This document shows positions 43,326 through 52,174 of a DNA stretch of 64,000 bases, in pieces. Source of the stretch: Lysinibacillus sp. FSL W8-0992. GTDB taxonomy: Bacteria > Bacillota > Bacilli > Bacillales_A > Planococcaceae. The DNA is taken from contig NZ_JBBOZQ010000001.1 in the NCBI RefSeq assembly GCF_038008685.1, positions 3,224,001 through 3,288,000 on the forward strand, given 5' to 3'. The position numbers and the translations under genes are program-made. Position 1 is the first letter of the stretch. Every line of letters starts with the position of its first letter. The notes under the pieces were generated by a model that made no database searches, had not been told where the DNA came from, and worked only from the letters and a program-made list of their open reading frames with translations.

Positions 43326-44507
43326 GTGAAATATTTACTTAATAAAACGATTAAAGACATTAAAATTTCTGCAATACGTGAAATTGGAAACAAGGTGGCA
43401 AATGACCCGTCAATTATTAATCTTACAATTGGACAACCAGATTTTGTAACACCACATTCTATTTTAGAAGCAGGAAAACAAGCTATTGATGCACATAAAA
43501 CTGGTTATACACATAACGCAGGTGTACTTGAACTTAGACAGGCTGCTGCTAACTTTGTGAAAAGACGCTACCAACTCCATTATAATCCAGAAGATGAGAT
43601 TTTAATTACTGTGGGTGCAAGCGAAGCGTTAGATATTGCATTCCGTACGATTTTAGAGCCTGGTGATGAAGTCATTTTACCAGCACCTATTTACCCTGGT
43701 TATGAACCACTTATTCGTTTGTGCTACGCAACACCTGTATTTGTTGATACACGTAAAAATAATTGTAAAATCTCTGCAAAATTAATCGAAGAAAACTTAA
43801 CAGAAAAAACAAAATGTGTCGTTTTACCATATCCATCAAACCCTACAGGTACTATGTTAGAGGCTCATGAATTAGAAAAAATAGCAAATCTATTAAGAGG
43901 TAAAGATATTTTTATCATTTCAGATGAAATATACAGTGAACTAACATATGGTTTGAAACATGCGTCAATCGCTTCATTCCCAGCAATGAAAGAGCAATGT
44001 ATCGTCATCAATGGTTTATCAAAGTCCCACGCTATGACAGGTTGGCGAATTGGCTACACATTAGCCCCTGCTTATATAACAGAAGAAATGTTTAAAGTTC
44101 ATGCATTTAACTGTGTATGTGCAAACTCTGTTAGTCAATACGCTGCCATTAACGCATTAAATCATGATTTACCAGAAGTCGAAGAAATGCGCCAACAATA
44201 TGAAATACGACGTAACTTTATTTTTCAACGGATAACGGACATTGGCTTAGAAGCAATTGAACCAGATGGTGCGTTTTATTTATTTGTTTCTATTGAAAAA
44301 ACAGGCTTAAGTTCAAATGAATTTGTCCATCAGCTTGTGGAAAAAGAGAAAGTGGCAGTCATACCAGGCTACGGATTTTCTGAATATGGCGAAGGGTATA
44401 TCCGTATTTCGTATGCATGTTCAATGCATGATTTAGAAGAAGGTATGAAGCGGATACAACAGTTTGTACATCCCCTATTAGAAAAAGCACTTGAGGAGGT
44501 TGATTAA
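43326..44507 (+). CDS. PLP-dependent aminotransferase (class I/II, PatA-like)
   Basis: 393 residues: fold-type I aminotransferase with substrate/cofactor motifs INLTIGQPDFVTP, LPYPSNPTGTM, FIISDEIYSELTYG, the Schiff-base Lys in INGLSKSHAMTGWRIGY and the carboxylate-binding Arg in YIRISYACS. It resembles B. subtilis PatA and aromatic or acetyl-diaminopimelate aminotransferases. In this SigL-dependent operon with a transporter, amino-acid catabolism is more likely than biosynthesis. GTG start after GGAGAAGGAG. First gene of three. Confidence 0.9.
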   Translation: MKYLLNKTIKDIKISAIREIGNKVANDPSIINLTIGQPDFVTPHSILEAGKQAIDAHKTGYTHNAGVLELRQAAANFVKRRYQLHYNPEDEILITVGASEALDIAFRTILEPGDEVILPAPIYPGYEPLIRLCYATPVFVDTRKNNCKISAKLIEENLTEKTKCVVLPYPSNPTGTMLEAHELEKIANLLRGKDIFIISDEIYSELTYGLKHASIASFPAMKEQCIVINGLSKSHAMTGWRIGYTLAPAYITEEMFKVHAFNCVCANSVSQYAAINALNHDLPEVEEMRQQYEIRRNFIFQRITDIGLEAIEPDGAFYLFVSIEKTGLSSNEFVHQLVEKEKVAVIPGYGFSEYGEGYIRISYACSMHDLEEGMKRIQQFVHPLLEKALEEVD

Positions 44508-44508
44508 T

Positions 44509-44706
44509 TTGAAACCATTATATTATCTAGCGTTTATTCCAGTTCTAGGTTTTCTTGTTGGTGTACCTTTAACGAATCGGGTTGACCCTTATATATTAGG
44601 GCTCCCTTTTTCAATGTTTTGGATTGTTCTTTGTGTCGTTCTAACTTCACTAACTACTTTGATTATGTATAAGTTCGACCAGCATGATGAGGAGGGTGTA
44701 GAATGA
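44509..44706 (+). CDS. DUF3311 small membrane protein
   Basis: About 65 residues, two TM helices: KPLYYLAFIPVLGFLVGVPL and FSMFWIVLCVVLTSLTTLIM. DUF3311 proteins precede SSS symporters throughout Bacilli and act like small partner subunits. TTG 44509 is preferred (GAGGAGG 8 bases upstream, overlapping the end of the aminotransferase gene). It overlaps the symporter ATG by 4 bp. Confidence 0.85.
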   Translation: MKPLYYLAFIPVLGFLVGVPLTNRVDPYILGLPFSMFWIVLCVVLTSLTTLIMYKFDQHDEEGVE

Positions 44707-46181
44707 ATATTTCTATTACAATTATGATTTCCTTTGTCATTGTCTGTATGTATTGGGCAATTAAAGCTGGTAGAGGTAAAAATGAGAATATGGAAGAATG
44801 GGCATTAGGTGGACGAGGCATGGGTGCTATCGTTACTTTCTTCTTATTAGCAGGAGAATTTTTTACCGCATTTTCCCTTACTGGATTAGTGGGACTAGCT
44901 TATAATAGTGGCATTGCAACGCTTTATATTATGACTTATATTTCAATTGGTTGCGTACTAGGCTATTTCCTATTACCAAAAATCAGACGTTACAGTAAAG
45001 AGCATAATTTAATATCGCAAGGTGGCTTTTTTGAAAAGAAATATACGAGTCCATTTTTAGGAAAGCTCATTACGATTGTTGGTGTAGTTGCAATTATCCC
45101 TATGATTGTCATGGCATTAAAAGGGTTAGGACTGATTGTTTCTGTTGCATCCTACGGGGTTATATCGTCTACAACAGCAATATGGGTTGGAAGCATTATT
45201 GTTGTCATCTATACATTAATTTCAGGGCTCCACGGTTCTTCTCGCGTCGCTTTGATTAAGGACATTTTAACATTTGGCGTACTTTTATTTTTAGGTTTGT
45301 ACTTACCATTCCATTATCATGATGGAGTTGGATCCATGATAAAAAATATTTCTGAAGTGAAACCTCAAGTATTGTTCTTTCCAGATGCGGGTTTAAGTCT
45401 CGTATGGTTTATCTCTACCATCATATTAATGGCGCTAGGAGTATATATTTGGCCACATACATTTTTATCAGCATATGCAGCAAAAAGTGACAAGGCACTT
45501 CGAAAAAATACGATTTTGATGCCGCTGTATTCATTAATGCAGTTATTTTCATGCTTTATCGGATTAGCAGCGATATTAACAATCCCAAATCTATCAGGCG
45601 CAGAAAGTGATTTGGCATTAATTCAATTAGTATTTCAAACATTTGATCCATGGTTTGTAGGATTAATTGGAGCCGCTGGATTACTGGCTTCATTAGTACC
45701 ATGTTCAGTTATGCTTATTACAATTGGTTCAATGATAACTTCTAATATTTATGTTCAATTGAAACCAAATACTTCGGCACGTAAACAAATGAATATTGCA
45801 CGATCTTTCGCAATTATTGCTGCGATTATTAGTTTATACTTATCATTAAATTCAAGTGGTGCGCTCGTATTGCTACAATTAATTAGCTATAACTTTATCA
45901 TACAGCTTTTCCCTGCTCTAATTTTTAGTTTACTGAAGAAAAACTTCGTGACAAAACAAGGTGCAATCGCTGGTATAATCGTTGGTATTTCAATAGCTTT
46001 ATTTTCAGCAGGCACAGGCACAACGATGGCAACTTTATTCCCTAATTTACCTTCATTTATTTTAGATATTAACAATGGTTTATATATGTTAATCATCAAT
46101 GCAATCGTAACAATAGTTGTCAGTCTTCTCCCTCAAAAATCAACTTTAGAAAGTAACAGTTTAGAACGTGGGATTATCTAA
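44703..46181 (+). CDS. Sodium:solute symporter (SSS family)
   Basis: 492 residues, about 13 TM helices. It begins with a TM, then MEEWALGGRGMGAIVTFFLL, the SSS start segment; Na+-site helix region LAGEFFTAFSLTGLVGLAY; later WPHTFLSAYAAKSDKALRKN. Co-transcribed with DUF3311 and the aminotransferase under the SigL promoter, so the cargo is probably the amino acid or amine degraded by that enzyme. ATG after GAGGAGGGTGTAGA. Confidence 0.9.
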   Translation: MNISITIMISFVIVCMYWAIKAGRGKNENMEEWALGGRGMGAIVTFFLLAGEFFTAFSLTGLVGLAYNSGIATLYIMTYISIGCVLGYFLLPKIRRYSKEHNLISQGGFFEKKYTSPFLGKLITIVGVVAIIPMIVMALKGLGLIVSVASYGVISSTTAIWVGSIIVVIYTLISGLHGSSRVALIKDILTFGVLLFLGLYLPFHYHDGVGSMIKNISEVKPQVLFFPDAGLSLVWFISTIILMALGVYIWPHTFLSAYAAKSDKALRKNTILMPLYSLMQLFSCFIGLAAILTIPNLSGAESDLALIQLVFQTFDPWFVGLIGAAGLLASLVPCSVMLITIGSMITSNIYVQLKPNTSARKQMNIARSFAIIAAIISLYLSLNSSGALVLLQLISYNFIIQLFPALIFSLLKKNFVTKQGAIAGIIVGISIALFSAGTGTTMATLFPNLPSFILDINNGLYMLIINAIVTIVVSLLPQKSTLESNSLERGII

Positions 46182-46187
46182 TATAAA

Positions 46188-46309
46188 GTGCCAGGCACTC
46201 AAACAATTTTCCCACTTAAATGCCTGCTCAAAACGTACAATACGTAAGCCGCAACTAACCGTGCATTAGCGAGGGTTGCGGCTTAGTGCCAGGCACTCAA
46301 ACAATTTCA
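46188..46309. repeat. Dispersed repeat copies flanking a hairpin
   Basis: GTGCCAGGCACTCAAACAAT occurs at 46188 and again at 46286. Between them TAAGCCGCAAC (46245) pairs with GTTGCGGCTTA (46275-46285). This is the same family as the copies near 32.1 and 32.8 kb. The block lies downstream of the symporter. Confidence 0.85.
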
Positions 46310-46338
46310 GATACTATGATAAATATTCTTGCAATTAT

Positions 46339-47037
46339 TTAAATAGCACCTAAATAATTTGTTTCAAGTTCAATCTCAGTAATTTCCTTATTGTTATAAA
46401 CTTTATACGCCTTAGCGTTTGGTCTTGAGCTCACAATATGACTGATTTCTTGGTCAATGAAATGAATAGCAACACCGTCATCAGCTGCAATACCAGGTTT
46501 GATGCTATTAGTAGCAATTAACTTTTGATACGAAGGTCTTCTATCGGCTTCTCCGTCGTAGTGAGGACAATTACTACCTTTTAGGAGCCCTAAACACTTT
46601 AATGGTTCAAGCCCATCTCCATAAGAATCTGTAACCCCTTCCTCAAACCAACAAATGGAACCAGCACTAATACCAGCCAGTACTATTCCTTGCTCCCAAG
46701 CTTTCCTCAAAATGGTGTCCAATCCCCACTCTTTCCATAAAACTAATAAATTCTTTGTATTACCACCACCAACATAAATAATGTCTTTCTCCAGTAAGAA
46801 ACTTTCTAATTCTCTTGTAGGTGGGTTAAATAGTGATAAATGTGATGGTTGACAGTCCTGTTTTTCAAAGAAATGATAAAATCGAGAAATATAATTTTCT
46901 GAATCTCCACTTGCTGTTGCAATAAAACAGATTTTCGGATTTGATTTCTTAGATTGATGAAGAATATATTTATCCAACAAAGGATTTTCAGGCTCCATCG
47001 AAAATCCACCACCACCAAGTGCAATGATTTGCTTCAT
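46339..47037 (-). CDS. Peptidase E-like (S51) serine peptidase
   Basis: 232 residues: class-I glutaminase-like fold with MKQIIALGGGGFSM at the N-terminus, a GGGNTKNLL motif, nucleophile Ser in LAGISAGSICWFEEG, and CPHYDGEADRRPSY plus IAADDGVAIHF following. S51 peptidases cleave Asp-X dipeptides, but this branch (YgaJ-like) is not characterised by me. ATG 47037 follows AAAGGATGTAGAATA. Monocistronic. Confidence 0.85.
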   Translation of the reverse strand: MKQIIALGGGGFSMEPENPLLDKYILHQSKKSNPKICFIATASGDSENYISRFYHFFEKQDCQPSHLSLFNPPTRELESFLLEKDIIYVGGGNTKNLLVLWKEWGLDTILRKAWEQGIVLAGISAGSICWFEEGVTDSYGDGLEPLKCLGLLKGSNCPHYDGEADRRPSYQKLIATNSIKPGIAADDGVAIHFIDQEISHIVSSRPNAKAYKVYNNKEITEIELETNYLGAI

Positions 47038-47418
47038 TATTCTACATCCTTTCAACTTTAAATTTTATTAAAGGTCTGAAATGCTTTTTATATGAATAAA
47101 ATGCGTCGTAATCTCGAATCTAAACTGCTTGTAATACCTCAAATGTTTATATCAATTATATCCCCAAAAGCACGTATATGTAAAAGTCTACCTTTTTTTA
47201 AATGGTATAGATTCTTTTTCTCTATTGGATTAAGAATTGAGATAAGGAAAATAAGATGTTCTTGGTATTTGGCAAACGCTTCAACAGTGATAGAAACTTT
47301 ACCAGATGTAATATTTCTACAATTGTATGATTATGTTAAGCTTGGTAAATGGGTTAATAAAGTGCTAACTTATTTAATTAAGTTAATCAAATAGCTAGAA
47401 AGATGGTGTTACATATAA
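47038..47418 (+). other. Intergenic region upstream of MFS gene
   Basis: AT-rich. A 100-codon open frame (47092-47394) lacks a ribosome site and shows no family I recognise (C-terminus VNKVLTYLIKLIK). It could be a degraded gene, but I do not call it. Confidence 0.4.
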
Positions 47419-48681
47419 TTGGCTAGTGCGAATAATTCAATCGGGCGTTATGTAAATTCCCCCGAAAAACTGAAAAAAATGTATAAAAGAGTTTTAATTG
47501 TAGTGAGCTTATCACAAATTTTTGGTGGAGCAGGTCTTGCAGCCGGTATTACTGTAGGGGCACTGTTAGCGCAACAGATGCTTGGGACGGACGCAGTTGC
47601 TGGATTACCCTCTGCCCTATTCACATTAGGTTCTGCGATATCAGCTTTTATAGTTGGGAAACTTTCTCAACGCTACGGACGTCGCATTGGTCTAACTACA
47701 GGTTTTATTACGGGTGGGCTTGGGGCGATTGGCGTTGTCATTGCAGCTTTACTCAATAGTGTTTTCTTATTGTTTGCTTCGCTACTTGTATACGGGGCAG
47801 GAACAGCAACAAATTTACAGGCTCGATATGCAGGGACAGATTTAGCAGATAAAAAACAACGAGCAAAGGCTATTAGTACTACGATGGTTATGACGACTTT
47901 CGGTGCTGTAGCAGGACCAAATTTAGTTGAAGTAATGGGGAAATTTGCCCTTTCTATCGGTATTCCTTCATTAGCTGGCCCATTTATATTATCTGCAGTA
48001 GCATTTATTATGGCAGGATTGGTTCTTTTCATCATGCTTCGTCCTGATCCCTTACTGCTAGCAAAGTCAATAGAAGCTTATAAACAACAAGACGCTGAAG
48101 GCGTTATCACGCATTCTAGTCCTTTAATGAATAAAAATGGTATTATTGTAGGCGCAGTTGTCATGGTCCTCACGCAAATCGTTATGGTAGCTATTATGAC
48201 AATGACGCCAATTCATATGCAACATCATGGACATAGTTTAAGTGCTGTAGGTATCGTGATTGGTTTTCATGTTGGATCGATGTATCTCCCTTCCCTTGTA
48301 ACTGGAATTCTTGTAGACAAGATTGGTAGAACAGCTATGAGTATTGCTGCAGGTGTTACGTTACTGTTTGCAGGTTTAGTCGCTGCATATGCACCAAATG
48401 ATTCAATGTTTATGCTCATATTGGCCCTTTCTTTACTAGGATTAGGATGGAACTTTGGTTTAATTAGTGGAACTGCTCAAATTGTTGATGCTACAGAACC
48501 ATCAACACGTGCTAAAATTCAAGGAACAATTGACGTTTTTATCGCGTTAGCTGGTGCTACAGGAGGAGCTCTTTCGGGGGTAATTGTAGCTAATTCAAGT
48601 TACGCAGTATTATCTTTAATTGGTGGTCTTTTATCATTATTACTAATTCCTGTTATAATATGGTATCGTAAAGTGAAATAA
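47419..48681 (+). CDS. MFS transporter
   Basis: 420 residues, 12 TM helices. The MFS loop 2-3 motif is GKLSQRYGRRIGL and its second-half counterpart is GILVDKIGRTAMSI; a Gly-rich helix 5 region TTFGAVAGPNLVEVMG is also seen. Proton-linked efflux or uptake; substrate unknown. The start is TTG after GATGGTG, moderately convincing. An internal ATG at 47479 is less likely, as it would cut TM1. Alone in its operon. Confidence 0.85.
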   Translation: MASANNSIGRYVNSPEKLKKMYKRVLIVVSLSQIFGGAGLAAGITVGALLAQQMLGTDAVAGLPSALFTLGSAISAFIVGKLSQRYGRRIGLTTGFITGGLGAIGVVIAALLNSVFLLFASLLVYGAGTATNLQARYAGTDLADKKQRAKAISTTMVMTTFGAVAGPNLVEVMGKFALSIGIPSLAGPFILSAVAFIMAGLVLFIMLRPDPLLLAKSIEAYKQQDAEGVITHSSPLMNKNGIIVGAVVMVLTQIVMVAIMTMTPIHMQHHGHSLSAVGIVIGFHVGSMYLPSLVTGILVDKIGRTAMSIAAGVTLLFAGLVAAYAPNDSMFMLILALSLLGLGWNFGLISGTAQIVDATEPSTRAKIQGTIDVFIALAGATGGALSGVIVANSSYAVLSLIGGLLSLLLIPVIIWYRKVK

Positions 48682-48700
48682 TAATTCATTTGCTTTAAGG

Positions 48701-48738
48701 AGACCAAGTTCTCGAGTAAAATGAGGCATGGTTTTTTT
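48701..48738 (+). terminator. Possible terminator after MFS gene
   Basis: ACCAAG...CATGGT imperfect hairpin followed by TTTTTTT. Confidence 0.45.
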
Positions 48739-48945
48739 GATCTTACTGCAGTCATAATGAGTATTATAAAATGAAAATATCGCTAACTGGCTGAGGTATC
48801 TCACCCGATAAAGTAAGCTGTATTTATTAAAATTGATTTAGCCTGTTTTAAAGACAGGATTATTGAAAAAAATGAGACAAACCATTATTGAACCAACGAA
48901 TATAATGTGTTACACTCAGTGGACCCCTATATAGGAGTGAGAAAT

Positions 48946-48999
48946 ATGATTCAAATTTCAAGTTCACGAAAACTATATTTTTTTAAACAAAACCTTTGA
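48946..48999 (+). CDS. 17-codon leader peptide upstream of cation efflux gene
   Basis: ATG after AGGAGTGAGAAAT reads MIQISSSRKLYFFKQNL then TGA. Its last three codons form the 5' arm of the terminator that follows (48989-49025). A strong ribosome site on so short a frame, ending inside a terminator before the efflux gene, is the layout of an attenuator peptide. TATAAT at 48901-48906 may be the promoter -10, although the -35 is poor. Confidence 0.6.
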   Translation: MIQISSSRKLYFFKQNL

Positions 49000-49025
49000 C
49001 TTAAAAATAGTCAAAGGTTTTTGTT
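48989..49025 (+). terminator. Attenuator-like terminator before cation efflux gene
   Basis: AAAACCTTTGACT pairs perfectly (13 bp) with AGTCAAAGGTTTT around TAAAAAT, then TTTG. It overlaps the end of the leader peptide frame and lies 37 bp before the efflux ATG. Confidence 0.85.
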
Positions 49026-49061
49026 GCTTTTAGGAAAGAATTTTATTGGAGGTATACTTTT

Positions 49062-49964
49062 ATGAATCAAAGCACAAATTCCGATGCTTCAATTGTTGCT
49101 GGATGGATTAGTTTAATAAGTAACATCGTATTAACAATTTTAAAAATTGTAGTTGGTACTCTCTTCCATAGTCCAGTGCTTCTAGCAGATGGTTATCATA
49201 ATGCCGGGGATGTTATTGCAAGCGGTGCCGCTTTAACATCGATGCGTATTTCTAAACGTCCTGCCGACGAAGATCATCCTTACGGACATGGGAAGGCTGA
49301 AGTAATCAGTTCCGCTATTGTAGGGATCATTTTAATAATAGCAGCATTGTATATTGCTTATGAATCGATCAAAGCATTCTTTCATGAACCAGAAAAAGCA
49401 AGTCTAATTGCGTTTATTACTGCAATCATTTCACTCGTTTGGAAACTCATTTTATACGTATATACGATTAAAATTGGCAAAAGAACAAATAGTAAGGGCT
49501 TAATTGCCACTGCATATGATCATCTTGCAGATGTGTATGCTTCAATAGCTGCTGTATTGGGAATTGGGCTTGCGCTCGTTGGGGAATTTACTAATATTCA
49601 TATCCTTACATATGGGGATCCAATTGCTGGTATCATAGTGACAATATTAGTTTTCAAACTTGCCTATGGGATGTTATTAGAAGCTATAGACACACTTATG
49701 GAGAAAAGTGTAAGTCGTGATACACTGGATAATTTCGAAACATTAATTCTAACAATTCCAGAAGTAAAACGTATAGATCGTCTACGAGCTAGAGAGCACG
49801 GCCATTATGTATTGGTGGATCTGCGTGTAAGTGTACCTGGAGGTTTAACAGTTCAAGAAGGTCATGATATTATCCGTAAAATAAAGAAAACGATAATGGA
49901 AAAGCATCCTAATGTAGAAGAAGTTCTTATTCACTTAAATCCTTGGTACGAGGATGATAAATAG
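49062..49964 (+). CDS. Cation diffusion facilitator (CDF) family transporter
   Basis: 300 residues, six TM helices. Metal site 1 is visible as LLADGYHNAGDVIASGA in TM2 (HxxxD-type pair) and ATAYDHLADVYASIAA in TM5; HPYGHGKAEVISS is the loop motif. The C-terminal cytoplasmic ferredoxin-like domain runs from VKRIDRLRAREHG. It exports Zn, Mn, Fe or similar divalent ions by proton antiport. ATG after TTGGAGGTATACTTTT. A leader peptide and terminator upstream suggest attenuation control, and a terminator follows. Confidence 0.9.
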   Translation: MNQSTNSDASIVAGWISLISNIVLTILKIVVGTLFHSPVLLADGYHNAGDVIASGAALTSMRISKRPADEDHPYGHGKAEVISSAIVGIILIIAALYIAYESIKAFFHEPEKASLIAFITAIISLVWKLILYVYTIKIGKRTNSKGLIATAYDHLADVYASIAAVLGIGLALVGEFTNIHILTYGDPIAGIIVTILVFKLAYGMLLEAIDTLMEKSVSRDTLDNFETLILTIPEVKRIDRLRAREHGHYVLVDLRVSVPGGLTVQEGHDIIRKIKKTIMEKHPNVEEVLIHLNPWYEDDK

Positions 49965-49975
49965 GTCGAAATAGC

Positions 49976-50016
49976 AAAAACCTCCTAACTCATTTATTAG
50001 TTAGGAGGCTTTTTAT
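49976..50016 (+). terminator. Terminator of the CDF gene
   Basis: CCTCCTAAC pairs with GTTAGGAGG followed by CTTTTTATT. Confidence 0.85.
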
Positions 50017-50040
50017 TGGACTGAAAAATCTTTACATTGA

Positions 50041-50490
50041 TTACACTTCAAACTGTTTTAAATGATGGTCAAGGTGCTTGTATATTCCTTTTCCCCATTG
50101 CTCTGGAGTGAGTTTTCCAAAAAAGGGATGAGGATGCGTTGTACACTTCTCTGGTCCGTTCTGTTGGAAGGTCGTAATTTTTTGTTTAAGCTTTTCTTTT
50201 TCTGTAGCAAATTCTCTAGCATCTGCAATCAAAATGGTTGGAATTGTAGACATATTGTGAGGTAATGTCTTTTCATTGTAAATCATTGGTTTTGCAAATC
50301 CCCCTACGATTACACCTAACCAACTCCTTGTCGGAAATGCATTTCCCATTGCAATGTCTTGGAAAGCTGAGCAATGTGCAAGCATTTGAGCAACATCCAT
50401 TTTTCCCTATTCGGGTTGTGAATTAGGACTTAATTTATCTATCCGCTGTAAAATTTCTGCTGTATGCGTAGGATTAAAAATATTTTTCAT
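50041..50490 (-). pseudogene. DUF1569 protein gene interrupted by TAG
   Basis: A 149-codon DUF1569 gene from ATG 50490 (AGGGGATCTGCAATA before it) reads MKNIFNPTHTAEILQRIDKL and on to QPE, then TAG (50409-50407), then GKMDVAQMLAHCSAFQD to the end. The family has Trp at this place (PEWGKM), so TGG to TAG is a single nonsense change. The remainder from ATG 50400 is open but has no ribosome site. DUF1569 is a DinB-like metal-binding fold. Recently inactivated, or a sequencing error. Confidence 0.8.
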
Positions 50491-50539
50491 TATTGCAGAT
50501 CCCCTACCTTTTTCAATTTGTCCTATAGTTGAATAATTT

Positions 50540-51244
50540 TCATCCCATACTTGTTAGCAAAACCATAATTCCATTCGTAATTCCGTGAATCCATATTGGT
50601 GCCCAAATCGAATTAGTGCGTTCATATGCTAAAGCAAAAATGACACCACTAAAGAAATTTACTGGCATTACATTATATGTCGGTATATGAACAATTGTAA
50701 AGATGAGCGAGCTAATTAAAATGGCACCAGTAAATCCTACGCGTGTACGAAACCAACGATATAAAAAACCGCGATAAAAAATTTCTTCGTATATTGGTGA
50801 GATAACAGCCGCTGAGATAAAAGCAATGAAAACCGTGAAAAAAGTTACGCTTTGCTGCATTGCATCTGTTTTGCTGTTCTCTACGGAAATTCCTATAAAA
50901 CTAGTAAGCACGACAATTACTACAGCACCAACTAACAACATAATAGAATATATAAGAATGAGTTTCCAATCCTTCAGAGCGATTGATTTTAACCCTACTT
51001 CACGCCAAGAAAGTTTTTTAGGACGTAGGGCTATAAAATAAACACCGAAAAGAAGTGTAATCGCAATTGTTAACCCCGTTAACGTTCCAGCATATAGTTC
51101 ATTATTAAATAAGTGAAAATAAATCGGTTTAACAATAAATTTAATACAACCGATGACAAACACAAATTCAAGTAATATTAAAAAGATGAATTCTTTCCAT
51201 CCCCAACAGTCTTGTTCTTTCCAGTTCATTTGCTTTATTACCAT
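50540..51244 (-). CDS. CPBP-family intramembrane metalloprotease (CAAX/Abi)
   Basis: 234 residues, about seven TM helices. Catalytic motifs EEIFYRGFLYRWFR (EExxxR), FTIVHIPTYN (FxxxH) and the third His in IWIHGITNGIM. Such enzymes process prenylated or peptide substrates and can give bacteriocin immunity or regulate via membrane proteolysis. ATG 51244 after GAGGGATAATGG. It is divergent from a MerR regulator with a TGACGT-T-ACGTCA palindrome between them. Confidence 0.85.
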   Translation of the reverse strand: MVIKQMNWKEQDCWGWKEFIFLILLEFVFVIGCIKFIVKPIYFHLFNNELYAGTLTGLTIAITLLFGVYFIALRPKKLSWREVGLKSIALKDWKLILIYSIMLLVGAVVIVVLTSFIGISVENSKTDAMQQSVTFFTVFIAFISAAVISPIYEEIFYRGFLYRWFRTRVGFTGAILISSLIFTIVHIPTYNVMPVNFFSGVIFALAYERTNSIWAPIWIHGITNGIMVLLTSMG

Positions 51245-51289
51245 CCATTATCCCTCTTCCTCTTTATGGTATAATCCAAGTGTATTAGA

Positions 51290-51302
51290 TGACGTTACGT
51301 CA
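51290..51302. promoter_or_regulatory. Palindrome between divergent CPBP and merR genes
   Basis: TGACGT-T-ACGTCA is a perfect inverted repeat, 15 bp downstream of a TATAAT (51270-51275) that may be the merR -10. A candidate operator for the MerR protein or another dimeric regulator. Confidence 0.5.
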
Positions 51303-51331
51303 CCTGCAACCTTTTTTTCAGGAGGAATGAA

Positions 51332-52057
51332 ATGAAACAATGGACTACTGGAGAGGTATCGAAACAGCGGAATGTATCTATTCGTACACTTCGTTATTAT
51401 GATCAGGTGAATCTCCTTACACCTAGTTTTAAAGATGAGAATGGCCGACGGTACTATTCAGAAAAGGATTTATTTAGATTAGAGAAAATCATCATTCTAA
51501 AATCACTTTCACTTCCACTCGATACTATACGTGATTTATTAGATAAACTCTCCTATAAACAAATTTTAATTTCGCATCATAATTACTTACAAGAACAACT
51601 GTCCCAACTACAAACAAGCATTTCTAATACGACTTCATTAATTAATATGATTGATTTGGAAGAGTCTTTATCGTGGGAGAATGTTATTGAACTTGTTGAG
51701 AATTCACAAAACATCCCCAAAAAGTGGATCGATTATTTCCAAGATGATGAACAATCATTTTTACAAGAAATAATCCCAAACCTCAGTAACAATGATAAAA
51801 CAACACAGCAATATATTGCATTACTACGACGAATTGAATGGTGTATAGAGCACAATATTAAAGCCGAAACAGACGAAGGTTTTCAAATTGGTTCCAAATT
51901 AATAGCGCTATCAAATGACACTTTTCAAGGAGATACAGAATTGATAGAGAAGTTTTGGGAGGTTAGAAAACTACCCGTTGAGGAAACTGGGCTATATCCG
52001 ATTTCCGAAGAGGTATTAGACTTTGTGGAACGCTGTATTACATATGCAACAACTTGA
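51332..52057 (+). CDS. MerR-family transcriptional regulator
   Basis: 241 residues. N-terminal winged helix MKQWTTGEVSKQRNVSIRTL, RYYDQVNLLTPSF, then a coiled-coil dimer helix (about 75-110), and a C-terminal region WIDYFQDDEQSFLQEIIPNL resembling the TipAS-like half found in YfmP/TipA types. No Cys cluster for metals, so an organic ligand is likely. ATG after CAGGAGGAATGAA. It may control the divergent CPBP protease. Confidence 0.85.
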   Translation: MKQWTTGEVSKQRNVSIRTLRYYDQVNLLTPSFKDENGRRYYSEKDLFRLEKIIILKSLSLPLDTIRDLLDKLSYKQILISHHNYLQEQLSQLQTSISNTTSLINMIDLEESLSWENVIELVENSQNIPKKWIDYFQDDEQSFLQEIIPNLSNNDKTTQQYIALLRRIEWCIEHNIKAETDEGFQIGSKLIALSNDTFQGDTELIEKFWEVRKLPVEETGLYPISEEVLDFVERCITYATT

Positions 52058-52077
52058 AATAAGATAAAAATACGAAT

Positions 52078-52113
52078 AAAGCTATAGGAGGAAGTTTCGC
52101 CCCTATAGCTTTT
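52078..52113 (+). terminator. Terminator of the merR gene
   Basis: AAAGCTATAGG pairs with CCTATAGCTTT followed by TTGC. Confidence 0.75.
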
Positions 52114-52174
52114 GCAAATAAATTTAAATAATATACTTACGGGAATTTCAAATGTCGAGAATTCCCCTCTTACA

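Noticed and set aside
43049..43393. 114-codon minus-strand frame over the sigma-54 promoter
   Set aside because: It overlaps the activator sites, promoter and aminotransferase start and has no ribosome site.
47092..47394. 100-codon plus-strand frame before the MFS gene
   Set aside because: No ribosome site, no recognisable family, AT-driven composition; perhaps a relic, but unsupported.
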